From: Mucilaginibacter sp. CSA2-8R
Lineage (GTDB): Bacteria > Bacteroidota > Bacteroidia > Sphingobacteriales > Sphingobacteriaceae
Direction: 5' to 3'
Length of the DNA stretch: 64,000 nucleotides
Assembly (NCBI RefSeq): GCF_038806765.1
Contig: NZ_CP152389.1
Span: 744,001 to 808,000 of the forward strand
The translations under genes and the position numbers were made by a program. Positions within the stretch are counted from its first letter, which is position 1, and each line of letters starts with the position of its first letter. Positions 57,040 to 64,000 of this stretch are shown here, piece by piece. Below the pieces are notes generated by a model. That model made no database searches and had not been told where the DNA came from. It saw only the letters and a list, made by a program, of their open reading frames with translations.

Positions 57040-58041
57040 ATGAGAATTGCCATTAACGGATTTGGCCGTATAGGCCGCATTTTTTTACGTAATATTTTGG
57101 TAAGGCCAAGCATTGAGGTGGTGGCCATCAACGATATTACTAATACCCGTACGCTGGCCCACTTGTTTAAGTATGATACGGTACACCGCGGCTTTAGAGG
57201 CGAGGTGTACGCTGATGATGACAATCTTTATATTAACGGAAAGACAATCAAAGTACTATCAGAAAGTATACCCGTTAACTTGCCCTGGCAAGAATTAGGT
57301 ATTGATCTGGTGATTGAATCAACCGGTAAGTTTGCTTCGCTGGATGGTGCTAACCAGCATTTAACTGCAGGAGCCAAACAAGTTATTTTATCGGCACCGG
57401 CCGGTGGCAAAACCGTACCTACCGTAGTGTTGGGCGTAAACGATGCCGATGTGGACTTGCGCTCGAAGGTATTATCTAATGCTTCGTGTACTACCAACAA
57501 CGTTGCTGCTATGGTTAAAGTGCTCGAAGAACATTGGGGTATTATTGAAGGTTATATAACTACGGTACACTCCATGACTGGCGACCAAAACCTGCACGAT
57601 GCACCGCACAAAGATTTGCGCCGGGCACGTGCTGCGTCGGCTTCTATTATTCCAACTACCACGGGTGCGGCTAAGGCCATCACGTCTATATTCCCGCATC
57701 TGGATGGCAAATTGGGTGGTGCTGGTATACGGGTTCCGGTGCTTAATGGGTCATTAACCGATTTTACCTGTCTGCTCAAAAAGCCGGCAACGGTCGAAAC
57801 TATCAACGCGGCCTTCAAGCAGGCGGCCGACGGCGAAATGAAAACTATTTTGGAATACACCGAAGATCCAATTGTATCAACTGATATTTTAGATAATCCG
57901 CACAGCTGTATATTTGATGCACAGTTAACCTCCATTGTGGGCGATTTAGTAAAAGTAGTAGGCTGGTATGATAACGAAATGGGGTATAGCAGTCGCCTGG
58001 CCGATCTGGTTGAGAAGATTGCAAGTTTGCCGGCAGTATAA
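57040..58041 (+). CDS. gap: Glyceraldehyde-3-phosphate dehydrogenase, type I
   Basis: 333 aa glycolytic enzyme. Starts RIAINGFGRIGRIFLRN; NAD-binding; active site ASCTTNNVAAM with catalytic Cys (Asn following differs from the common NCLAP); RRARAASASIIPTTTGAAKA, and WYDNEMGYSSRLADL. The Asp in INDITN after the second strand favours NAD over NADP. Pgk is encoded 600 nt downstream, separated by a GNAT gene, so both lower-glycolysis steps are clustered. Confidence 0.95.
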   Translation: MRIAINGFGRIGRIFLRNILVRPSIEVVAINDITNTRTLAHLFKYDTVHRGFRGEVYADDDNLYINGKTIKVLSESIPVNLPWQELGIDLVIESTGKFASLDGANQHLTAGAKQVILSAPAGGKTVPTVVLGVNDADVDLRSKVLSNASCTTNNVAAMVKVLEEHWGIIEGYITTVHSMTGDQNLHDAPHKDLRRARAASASIIPTTTGAAKAITSIFPHLDGKLGGAGIRVPVLNGSLTDFTCLLKKPATVETINAAFKQAADGEMKTILEYTEDPIVSTDILDNPHSCIFDAQLTSIVGDLVKVVGWYDNEMGYSSRLADLVEKIASLPAV

Positions 58042-58074
58042 ATCGTTAAAAAGGATTTAACAGTAATTACGCAA

Positions 58075-58509
58075 ATGATAAAATTTATATCAAAAGACGA
58101 TATTTTGCCTATTCGTAATGAGATATTGAGAGAGGGCAAGCTTACTTTAGAGCAATGCCGTTTTCAGGGCGACGACCATCCGGCAAGTTTTCATCTCGGG
58201 TATTTTGATGGCGAGCAGTTAGTAAGCATAGCCTCGTTCCATCCGCAATCGTACCTCGAGTTTGCAGGTGCGGGTTACCAGCTCAGGGGCATGGCAACAC
58301 TAAAGCCTTATCAAAGTAAAGGCTTAGGTACCCAATTGGTTAACTTTGCTGTTGTTTATTTGCGCGGGCAAAAGGTAAATTATGTTTGGTGTAACGCGCG
58401 TAAAGTTGCTGCCGGTTTTTATGGCAATTTGGGGTTCGAGGTGGTATCGCCTGAGTTTGATATTGCGGGTATCGGCCCGCACTACGCCATGTATTTAAAA
58501 ATACAGTAA
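58075..58509 (+). CDS. GNAT family N-acetyltransferase
   Basis: 144 aa. Acetyl-CoA binding motif region LRGMATLKPYQSKGLGTQLVNFA (the Q/R-x-x-G-x-G/A loop as QSKGLG), then VWCNARKVAAGFYGNLGFEVV. Substrate unknown. It sits 34 nt after gap on the same strand with no terminator between, so it may be co-transcribed. Confidence 0.85.
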   Translation: MIKFISKDDILPIRNEILREGKLTLEQCRFQGDDHPASFHLGYFDGEQLVSIASFHPQSYLEFAGAGYQLRGMATLKPYQSKGLGTQLVNFAVVYLRGQKVNYVWCNARKVAAGFYGNLGFEVVSPEFDIAGIGPHYAMYLKIQ

Positions 58510-58589
58510 TTTGTTGGTGGGTTGTATTAATGGCAATCACGTTTGCCGTAAGTGTGTAAAAAGTTTCTTAGTGTAAATTGCACACTTTT

Positions 58590-58620
58590 TTGGTTATTGT
58601 AATTTAAATTTCTGAATTTG
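58590..58620 (+). promoter_or_regulatory. Probable pgk promoter
   Basis: TTG at 58590-58592, 20-nt spacer, TGAATTTG at 58613-58620 (one mismatch to TAnnTTTG), 25 nt before the pgk ATG. Confidence 0.4.
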
Positions 58621-58645
58621 GCCGCTCATTTGACGTGTTAACTTC

Positions 58646-59836
58646 ATGAAAACAATTGACCAATTAAACTTTGCCGGAAAAAAAGCCCTGATCAGGGTTG
58701 ATTTTAACGTTCCACTGGATAAAGATTATAAAATAACCGACGATAACCGGATCACTGCAGCGCTGCCAACCTTGAAAAAGATTTTGGCTGATGGCGGCGC
58801 ACTGATTTTGATGTCGCACCTGGGTCGTCCAAAAGAAGGGCCGACCGAAAAATATTCGCTTAAACACATCATCCCTCATTTGTCTGAATTATTAGGTAAA
58901 GAAGTTCAGTTTGCTGATGATTGTATTGGCCAGCAAGCTACCGACAAGGCTGCTGCACTTAAAGATGGCGAAGTGCTGTTGTTAGAAAACTTACGTTTTT
59001 ACAAAGAAGAGGAAAAAGGCGATAAAGACTTTGCCGAAAAATTAGCCAAACTGGGCGACGTTTATGTAAACGATGCCTTTGGTACAGCCCACCGCGCCCA
59101 TGCTTCAACCGCGGTAATTGCGCAGTTTTTTCCGGATGCTAAATACTTTGGCTACCTGATGGGTGCCGAGTTAAAAAATGCCGAAAAGGTATTAAACGGC
59201 GCAGCCAAACCTTTCACCGCCATTATGGGCGGAGCCAAAGTAAGCGACAAGTTATTGCTAATAGAGAACATGCTCGATAAGGTAGATAACCTGATTATTG
59301 GCGGTGGTATGGCCTATACCTTTGCCAAAGCACAAGGTGGTAACATCGGTAAATCACTGGTAGAAGAGGATAAGCAGGAACTGGCCTTGCAACTTATCCA
59401 AAAAGCAAAAGATAAAGGAGTAAATCTGTTGCTGCCAACTGATTCGATCATTGCCGATGCTTTTGCTAATGAAGCTAATACAGACACTGCTTCTAACAAA
59501 GATATTAAAGAGGGCTGGATGGGCTTAGACATCGGTCCCGACTCTATTAAAGCCTTTACTCAGGTCATTGAAGGTTCGAAAACCATTTTGTGGAACGGCC
59601 CGATGGGCGTTTTCGAAATGGAAAAGTTTGAACAAGGTACCAAAGCTGTTGCCGAAGCTGTTGTTAAAGCCACGCAAAACGGCGCTTTTTCACTGATTGG
59701 CGGTGGCGACTCAGCCGCTGCAGTTTCTAAATTCGGCTTAAACGATGAGGTGAGCTATGTATCAACAGGCGGCGGCGCGCTGTTGGAGTATATGGAAGGT
59801 AAAGAGTTGCCGGGCGTTAAAGCGATTAACGAATAA
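58646..59836 (+). CDS. pgk: Phosphoglycerate kinase
   Basis: 396 aa, standard length. [20 protein letters not shown] (substrate-binding Arg/Asp), [42 protein letters not shown] and [13 protein letters not shown] (nucleotide loop). Transfers phosphate from 1,3-bisphosphoglycerate to ADP. Ends with a strong intrinsic terminator. Confidence 0.96.
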   Translation: MKTIDQLNFAGKKALIRVDFNVPLDKDYKITDDNRITAALPTLKKILADGGALILMSHLGRPKEGPTEKYSLKHIIPHLSELLGKEVQFADDCIGQQATDKAAALKDGEVLLLENLRFYKEEEKGDKDFAEKLAKLGDVYVNDAFGTAHRAHASTAVIAQFFPDAKYFGYLMGAELKNAEKVLNGAAKPFTAIMGGAKVSDKLLLIENMLDKVDNLIIGGGMAYTFAKAQGGNIGKSLVEEDKQELALQLIQKAKDKGVNLLLPTDSIIADAFANEANTDTASNKDIKEGWMGLDIGPDSIKAFTQVIEGSKTILWNGPMGVFEMEKFEQGTKAVAEAVVKATQNGAFSLIGGGDSAAAVSKFGLNDEVSYVSTGGGALLEYMEGKELPGVKAINE

Positions 59837-59856
59837 TTTAAATACCGAACTTATTG

Positions 59857-59885
59857 AAGGCTGCTTTTACAAAGCAGCCTTTTTT
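59857..59885 (+). terminator. Intrinsic terminator of pgk
   Basis: Perfect 11-bp stem AAGGCTGCTTT/AAAGCAGCCTT (59857-59867, 59871-59881) with a 3-nt loop, followed by T-run. Confidence 0.93.
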
Positions 59886-59912
59886 GTATGTTTAAATTTT
59901 AATCCCCCCAGC

Positions 59913-61778
59913 ATGAAAATTCTCTTATCTATTATTGGTGTTTTGGTTGCCTTTGCGGCGGTCGGGCAACCCGGCATCAGCGCTGCCGATGCAGCTTACG
60001 CAAAAGACCATTATACCAAATACGAATACCAAATACCTATGCGTGATGGTAAAAAACTGTTTACCTCGGTATATGTACCCAAAGACCAGTCTAAGAAATA
60101 TCCGTTTATGATGGACCGTACCTGTTACAGCGTAGCACCTTATGGTCTCGATACTTATAAGCTCCGGTTAGGCCCGTCTGCACAGTTTATGCAGGATGGG
60201 TTTATTTTTGTTTACCAGGATGTACGTGGTCGTTGGATGAGCGAAGGGATGTACGAGGAGATGACACCCGAACTGGAAGTTCATAAAACTAATAAAGATG
60301 TTGACGAAGGCACAGATACTTACGACACCATTGACTGGCTGCTAAAAAACGTAGCCAATAATAATGGTAAGGTAGGAGTGTGGGGTATTTCTTATCCGGG
60401 CTTTTATACTACAACCGCATTACTAAGTCGGCACCCTGCTTTGGTAGCTGCTTCGCCGCAGGCCCCCATTGCAGATTTATGGCGCGATGACGGCTGGCAC
60501 AACGGTGCCTTCTTTTTAGCGGCCAACTTTGGCTTTTATCCTGGTTTTACCAACCGGCAGGATGATAAGCCTACCCAGCGCCGCGGTGCCAGGTTTGATA
60601 TTGGTACTGAGGATGGCTATGATTTTTTCATGAAAATGGGTTCAACGCGCAATACCAATGTGAAATACTTTAAGGATACCATCAGGCTTTGGAACGAAAT
60701 GATGGATCATCCCGATTACGACCAGCATTGGAAAGACCGCAACGTATTGCCTCATCTGCACGACATTAAAACGGCTACACTGGTTACAGGCGGCTGGTAC
60801 GATGCCGAAGATTTATATGGCGCCATTAATACCTACAAAACACTGGCCGCTAAAAACCCGAATACGCCGGTTTATTTTGCGATGGGACCGTGGGTACACG
60901 GTGGTTGGGCTGGTGGTTTAGGCGACCATTTGGGCGATGTGGACTTTGGCGGTGCAACTGCACCTTTTTACCGCGACAAAATTGAGTTTGCCTTTTTTAG
61001 TCATTACTTAAAAGGTACACCACTTGATTTGCCCAAAGTTTCTACTTTTGAGACCGGCACCAACCAATGGAAAAATTATAATATATGGCCGCCCGCGCCA
61101 GCAAAAGAGAAGAACCTGTATTTTTTGCCAGGTGGTAAGTTATCATTCGTGGCGCCATCTGCTGCAAAAGATACTTACACTGAGTTTGTGTCAGACCCCA
61201 ATAAGCCGGTGCCTTACTATGCGAAAAAGACCAACGACATGGAGCGCGACTACATGACGGCCGATCAGCGTTTTGCGTCTGCTATGCCCGATGTAATTAC
61301 TTATCAAACCGATGTGCTGACTGACGATGTTACCCTGGCCGGAAATATCTGGGCTAACCTAAAAGTATCAACCACCGGTACGGATGCCGACTGGGTGGTA
61401 AAAGTAATAGATGTTTATTCGGATACGGCTACGAACAATAAATTTACTACAGCAGGTGTGCAGATGGCCGGTTACCAGCAAATGGTACGCAGCGAAAGCA
61501 TGCGGGGAAAATACCGTACCGGTTTTGATAAACCTACCGCTTTTGTACCCGGACAAGTAAGTCCGGTAAATTTTGAATTGCAGGATGTACTGCATACTTT
61601 CAAGAAAGGTCACCGGATAATGGTGCAGATACAAAGTACCTGGTTCCCTCTGATTGACCGTAACACGCAGCAATTTCAGGATATTATGAAAGCCAGGGAT
61701 ACCGACTTTAAAAAAGCGACCCACCGGGTGTATACCTCTAAACAGCATCCCAGCTTTTTAAAGGTGCGTGTGATGTAA
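59913..61778 (+). CDS. CocE/NonD family hydrolase (X-Pro dipeptidyl-peptidase-like), exported
   Basis: 621 aa from the ATG at 59913, which starts a signal peptide (MKILLSIIGVLVAFAAVGQ); the longer frame upstream crosses the pgk terminator and is spurious. Alpha/beta-hydrolase domain with nucleophile elbow GISYPGFYTT, His in MGPWVHGGWAGG, and a C-terminal jelly-roll of the S15/CocE type (about 480-621). Hydrolyses acyl esters, amides or X-Pro peptides in relatives; beta-lactam acylase homologs are also of this family. Substrate unknown. Confidence 0.9.
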   Translation: MKILLSIIGVLVAFAAVGQPGISAADAAYAKDHYTKYEYQIPMRDGKKLFTSVYVPKDQSKKYPFMMDRTCYSVAPYGLDTYKLRLGPSAQFMQDGFIFVYQDVRGRWMSEGMYEEMTPELEVHKTNKDVDEGTDTYDTIDWLLKNVANNNGKVGVWGISYPGFYTTTALLSRHPALVAASPQAPIADLWRDDGWHNGAFFLAANFGFYPGFTNRQDDKPTQRRGARFDIGTEDGYDFFMKMGSTRNTNVKYFKDTIRLWNEMMDHPDYDQHWKDRNVLPHLHDIKTATLVTGGWYDAEDLYGAINTYKTLAAKNPNTPVYFAMGPWVHGGWAGGLGDHLGDVDFGGATAPFYRDKIEFAFFSHYLKGTPLDLPKVSTFETGTNQWKNYNIWPPAPAKEKNLYFLPGGKLSFVAPSAAKDTYTEFVSDPNKPVPYYAKKTNDMERDYMTADQRFASAMPDVITYQTDVLTDDVTLAGNIWANLKVSTTGTDADWVVKVIDVYSDTATNNKFTTAGVQMAGYQQMVRSESMRGKYRTGFDKPTAFVPGQVSPVNFELQDVLHTFKKGHRIMVQIQSTWFPLIDRNTQQFQDIMKARDTDFKKATHRVYTSKQHPSFLKVRVM

Positions 61779-61785
61779 TAAAAAA

Positions 61786-61823
61786 GCCCGTTTGTTTATT
61801 GATAATTCAACAAACAAACGGGC
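61786..61823. terminator. Hairpin downstream of the CocE gene
   Basis: GCCCGTTTGTTT (61786-61797) and exact reverse complement 61812-61823, with T6 on the minus strand. No T-run on the plus strand, so it suits transcription arriving from the right. Confidence 0.65.
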
Positions 61824-61868
61824 ACTTGCCAATACAAGATATATACTAATAGTATCTTTTGGTAAATA

Positions 61869-61898
61869 GCCCGGCAGTGGCTGGCGACCCTGCCGGGC
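61869..61898. other. GC-rich perfect hairpin of unknown role
   Basis: GCCCGGCAG (61869-61877) pairs with CTGCCGGGC (61890-61898), loop 12 nt, in the 285-nt gap between CocE and yceH. No gene is visible in this gap. Confidence 0.5.
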
Positions 61899-62063
61899 AA
61901 ATAAAGCCATCCATCAGCACATGTACATGCTTTTGGTTGGGTAACGTTTTTTACGTTAACAGCGCCAATTAGGTTGTGTTATTTTACAATTAGCTAAAGT
62001 TTAATAACATCTGCTTAAAAAAGCATAGTAATCAGGATAATATTTTACGTACAAGCCGCTTGG

Positions 62064-62732
62064 TTACCCTAATAATTCCTTCATTAATTTATCAAACTCC
62101 TGTCGCATAGCACTTAGATCCTCTTCAAGTTTGGCTACCCGTTGTTCTAATGCGGCAACATTACTGCCAGAGTTTGAAGAGGTATAATTAGTTTCGGTTT
62201 CATCATCCTCGGGGATATCCAGCGTTTCGCCCAGTAAATGCATATAACGGGCTTCTTTTTGTCCGCTGCGGCGTGGCAGTAAAGTTAAATAGGGTACATC
62301 ACCACTGCTTAGCTTTTCCAGCGTTTGCTGCACGTCGTCCAGGGTTTCAAATTCGTATAATCTGCCCGAGTTGGTGTTTAATTCGCCCGGCGTTTGCGGG
62401 CCGCGCAACATCAGTAAGCAGATCAGTGCCACTTCGGCCGGAATCACCGGAAATACAATCGCAAAGTTGTGTTTATACTTCACTGTCCGGCTCGATCCTC
62501 CCGTAGCAGTTGATACCAGTCCTTTCTTTTTCAGGCTATCCAGTGCTTTAACCACCGTGTCATCATCATACTGTACTACCGGCCTGCGCGACGATTTTTG
62601 GTTGCAGGCAGCTGTCAGGCTGTTAATAGTCATGGGGTAATAGTCGGGCGTGGTGCGGCTCTTTTCCATTAAGGAGCCCAGTACGCGTATTTCTTCGGCC
62701 GAAAGTTTGGGCAGGCTTTGTGAGTAATCCAT
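62064..62732 (-). CDS. YceH/UPF0502 (DUF480) family protein
   Basis: 222 aa. Two winged-helix-like repeats; diagnostic VLGSLMEKSRTTPDYYPMTINSL and CNQKSSRRPVV. A C-terminal coiled coil (about 185-220, ALEQRVAKLEEDLSAMRQEFDKLMKE). Function not established; the family is often a putative regulator. Monocistronic. Confidence 0.88.
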   Translation of the reverse strand: MDYSQSLPKLSAEEIRVLGSLMEKSRTTPDYYPMTINSLTAACNQKSSRRPVVQYDDDTVVKALDSLKKKGLVSTATGGSSRTVKYKHNFAIVFPVIPAEVALICLLMLRGPQTPGELNTNSGRLYEFETLDDVQQTLEKLSSGDVPYLTLLPRRSGQKEARYMHLLGETLDIPEDDETETNYTSSNSGSNVAALEQRVAKLEEDLSAMRQEFDKLMKELLG

Positions 62733-62960
62733 GCGCTAATATAAATAGGGTTACCATATTAATGTATACTATATGCTGGTAATTCTGGGTAAACTGGCGG
62801 TTATCTGCCGTATTGATAGTATCACTGTATCTAATTATCTCACTCTAAATAAATTAACCGTGCGAAATCTCATTGTTTGCAAGGTAATTCACTATTATTC
62901 ATTAAATTTTACTAAAAGTAAATAGAGCTAAGTTGCTAAGCAGTAGCGTGTTTTGATTAA

Positions 62961-63026
62961 GTGGGAAGAAAGTTTTACACGTGTGGTGTTAATAACTTTT
63001 TAGTGGGAAAAAGTGGAGGAAAGTGG
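62961..63026 (+). promoter_or_regulatory. MraZ operator: ladder of GTGG boxes
   Basis: GTGG boxes at 63003, 63013 and 63023 are spaced exactly 10 bp, each of the form (A)AAGTGG[GA]. Two more lie at 62961 and 62983. This matches MraZ binding direct repeats known from other bacteria (E. coli TGGGN-N5; Mycoplasma AAAGTG boxes). They overlap the -33 region of the probable promoter with TACTTTTA at 63038-63045, so repression is expected. Confidence 0.82.
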
Positions 63027-63072
63027 AAATTCTGTGTTACTTTTACATTCGAATTTTAGGATAGCTCTATAC

Positions 63073-63537
63073 ATGTCCCATTTTTTAGGTGAATTTGATT
63101 GTAAACTGGATGCCAAAGGGCGGATGATGATCCCGACGGGCCTCAAAAAGCAGCTTCCCGAAGCTGAGCGAGAGGGGCTTGTGATCAACCGTGGCTTTGA
63201 AAAGCACCTGGTAATCTATACCCGGAAAGAATGGGATAAGATAGTAGACGATTTGAGTAAGCTTAATCAATACGAAAAAAGGACACGCGAATTTATCCGC
63301 TACTTTACCCGTGGTGCATCAGAGCTATCGCTTGATGCTTCAAACAGGGTGCTGTTGCCTAAGGCTCTTTTAGAGTATGCAGGTATTAGTACAGATGTGG
63401 TGCTCTCGTGTCAATTTAATAAAATAGAGGTTTGGGATCAGGCGGCGTATGATGAGCAGATGGATAGCGCTCCCGAAAACTTTGCCAACCTGGCCGAAGA
63501 GGTAATGGGTGGTTTAGGAAGGAGGGGTGATGGGTAA
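63073..63537 (+). CDS. mraZ: Transcriptional regulator MraZ
   Basis: 154 aa from the ATG at 63073 (MSHFLGEFDCKLDAKGR). The GTG at 63013 would extend the frame into the operator and is rejected. Two SpoVT/AbrB-like halves: KLDAKGRMMIPTGLKKQL and SLDASNRVLLPKALLEYAG. Binds the boxes upstream and represses the dcw (division and cell wall) cluster. Overlaps rsmH by 8 nt. Confidence 0.95.
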   Translation: MSHFLGEFDCKLDAKGRMMIPTGLKKQLPEAEREGLVINRGFEKHLVIYTRKEWDKIVDDLSKLNQYEKRTREFIRYFTRGASELSLDASNRVLLPKALLEYAGISTDVVLSCQFNKIEVWDQAAYDEQMDSAPENFANLAEEVMGGLGRRGDG

Positions 63538-64000
63538 TTATCATCAGCCTGTAATGTTGCAGGAATGTATCGAAGCGCTTGATATTAAGCCCCATGGTAC
63601 TTATGTAGATGTGACTTTTGGCGGTGGCGGCCATTCGCGCGAAATATTGAAGCATTTGGGTAGCAAGGGCAGGTTAATTGCCTTTGACCAGGATGTGGAT
63701 GCGCAGCAAAATTTAATTAAAGATGATCGTTTTGAGTTTGTTGACCAGAACTTTCGTTATCTCAAAAATTTTTGCCGCTTGCATGGTGCAATCCCGGTAG
63801 ATGGTATACTGGCTGATTTGGGGGTTTCTTCTTATCAGTTTGACCAGGCCGAGCGTGGTTTTTCTATCCGTTTTGATGCAGAACTGGATATGCGCATGAA
63901 TCAGATGTCGGAGCTAAATGCCCGCCAGGTGGTTAACACTTACGGTGAGGCAGATTTGCATCGCATTTTTGGCATTTACGGCGAAATTCAGAATGCTAAA
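63530..64000 (+). CDS. rsmH: 16S rRNA m4C1402 methyltransferase, 3' end outside window
   Basis: Starts at the ATG at 63530 (MGNYHQPVMLQECIEALD), overlapping mraZ by 8 nt, with an AGGAAGGAGGGG purine tract (63517-63528) as SD, and runs off the right edge (157 codons visible). SAM motif FGGGGHSREIL and DGILADLGVSSYQFD are diagnostic for RsmH/MraW. N4-methylates C1402 in 16S rRNA. Second gene of the dcw cluster; the ftsL/ftsI/mur genes should follow outside the window. Confidence 0.94.
   Translation, partial: MGNYHQPVMLQECIEALDIKPHGTYVDVTFGGGGHSREILKHLGSKGRLIAFDQDVDAQQNLIKDDRFEFVDQNFRYLKNFCRLHGAIPVDGILADLGVSSYQFDQAERGFSIRFDAELDMRMNQMSELNARQVVNTYGEADLHRIFGIYGEIQNAK

Noticed and set aside
59757..59912. 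Upstream extension of the CocE hydrolase inside pgk
   Set aside because: It crosses the strong pgk terminator and would put 52 residues before an evident signal peptide.
63013..63072. GTG start extending mraZ by 20 residues
   Set aside because: The extension lies on the MraZ boxes and the promoter; all MraZ proteins start near MSHFLGEFDCKLDAKGR (ATG 63073).

Overview
The window is a chromosomal segment of a Bacteroidota bacterium, most likely family Sphingobacteriaceae (a Mucilaginibacter/Pedobacter-like organism). This rests on gene content: a PD40/tricorn-type S41 protease, an MG2/TonB-plug protein, DUF4369-TlpA thioredoxins, OmpP1 next to a GDSL lipoprotein, atpD-atpC standing alone, and a long SecA. 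It also rests on several promoters of the Bacteroidota form TTG-N16..20-TAnnTTTG and on mostly SD-free starts. Genus is inference. I see no insertion sequence, phage, CRISPR array, toxin-antitoxin or defence locus. Nearly everything is core metabolism, envelope biology and housekeeping.

Layout. 1-2.4 kb: SpoIIM-family gene running off the left edge, a divergent RDD membrane protein, and two small membrane proteins (DUF2752, DUF5684). 2.5-8 kb: L-serine dehydratase, clpS, a secreted CBM9-like protein with a Gly/Met/Arg tail, and a large MG2/TonB-plug protein. 8.1-10.8 kb: dcd, a phosphopantetheinyl transferase, lipB and a GDSL lipoprotein. 10.8-12.2 kb: a CLC-F fluoride/proton antiporter gene preceded by a recognisable fluoride (crcB) riboswitch. 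12.3-21.2 kb: three TlpA-family proteins, a degenerate arginase-family protein, an SDR epimerase, a SerB/SerA-remnant/ACT fusion, a universal stress protein and ilvE. 21.3-27.8 kb: M20 peptidase, SPOR protein, secA, purD. 28-36.1 kb: tricorn-like S41 protease, amidohydrolase, ECF sigma/anti-sigma/outer-membrane barrel operon, ABC ATPase.

36.2-48.1 kb (minus strand) holds a complete branched-chain amino acid operon in the order ilvD-ilvB-ilvN-ilvC-leuC-leuD-leuB-methyltransferase-leuA-ilvA. Together with ilvE at 18 kb this gives every step from threonine/pyruvate to Ile, Val and Leu. 48.5-50.3 kb: atpD-atpC. 50.5-54.9 kb: OmpP1 porin, GDSL lipoprotein, obgE, adk. 55 kb: tRNA-Arg(ACG). 55.3-61.8 kb: peroxiredoxin, quinone oxidoreductase, gap, GNAT, pgk, CocE-type hydrolase. 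62-64 kb: yceH and the start of the dcw (division and cell wall) cluster (mraZ, rsmH) behind a ladder of MraZ boxes.

What stands out is non-coding. (i) The fluoride riboswitch, whose 3' strand can also pair with the translation start region of the CLC-F gene. (ii) A set of long intergenic palindromes: a 185-bp nested palindrome that supplies the stop codons of two convergent genes (27817-28001), and three palindromes built from short repeated words (26432-26519, 42708-42776, 48742-48820). (iii) A 21-bp hairpin with a stop codon in its loop (5281-5327). Among proteins, the SerB fusion that keeps SerA's substrate-binding and ACT parts but has lost the NAD domain is the most unusual.
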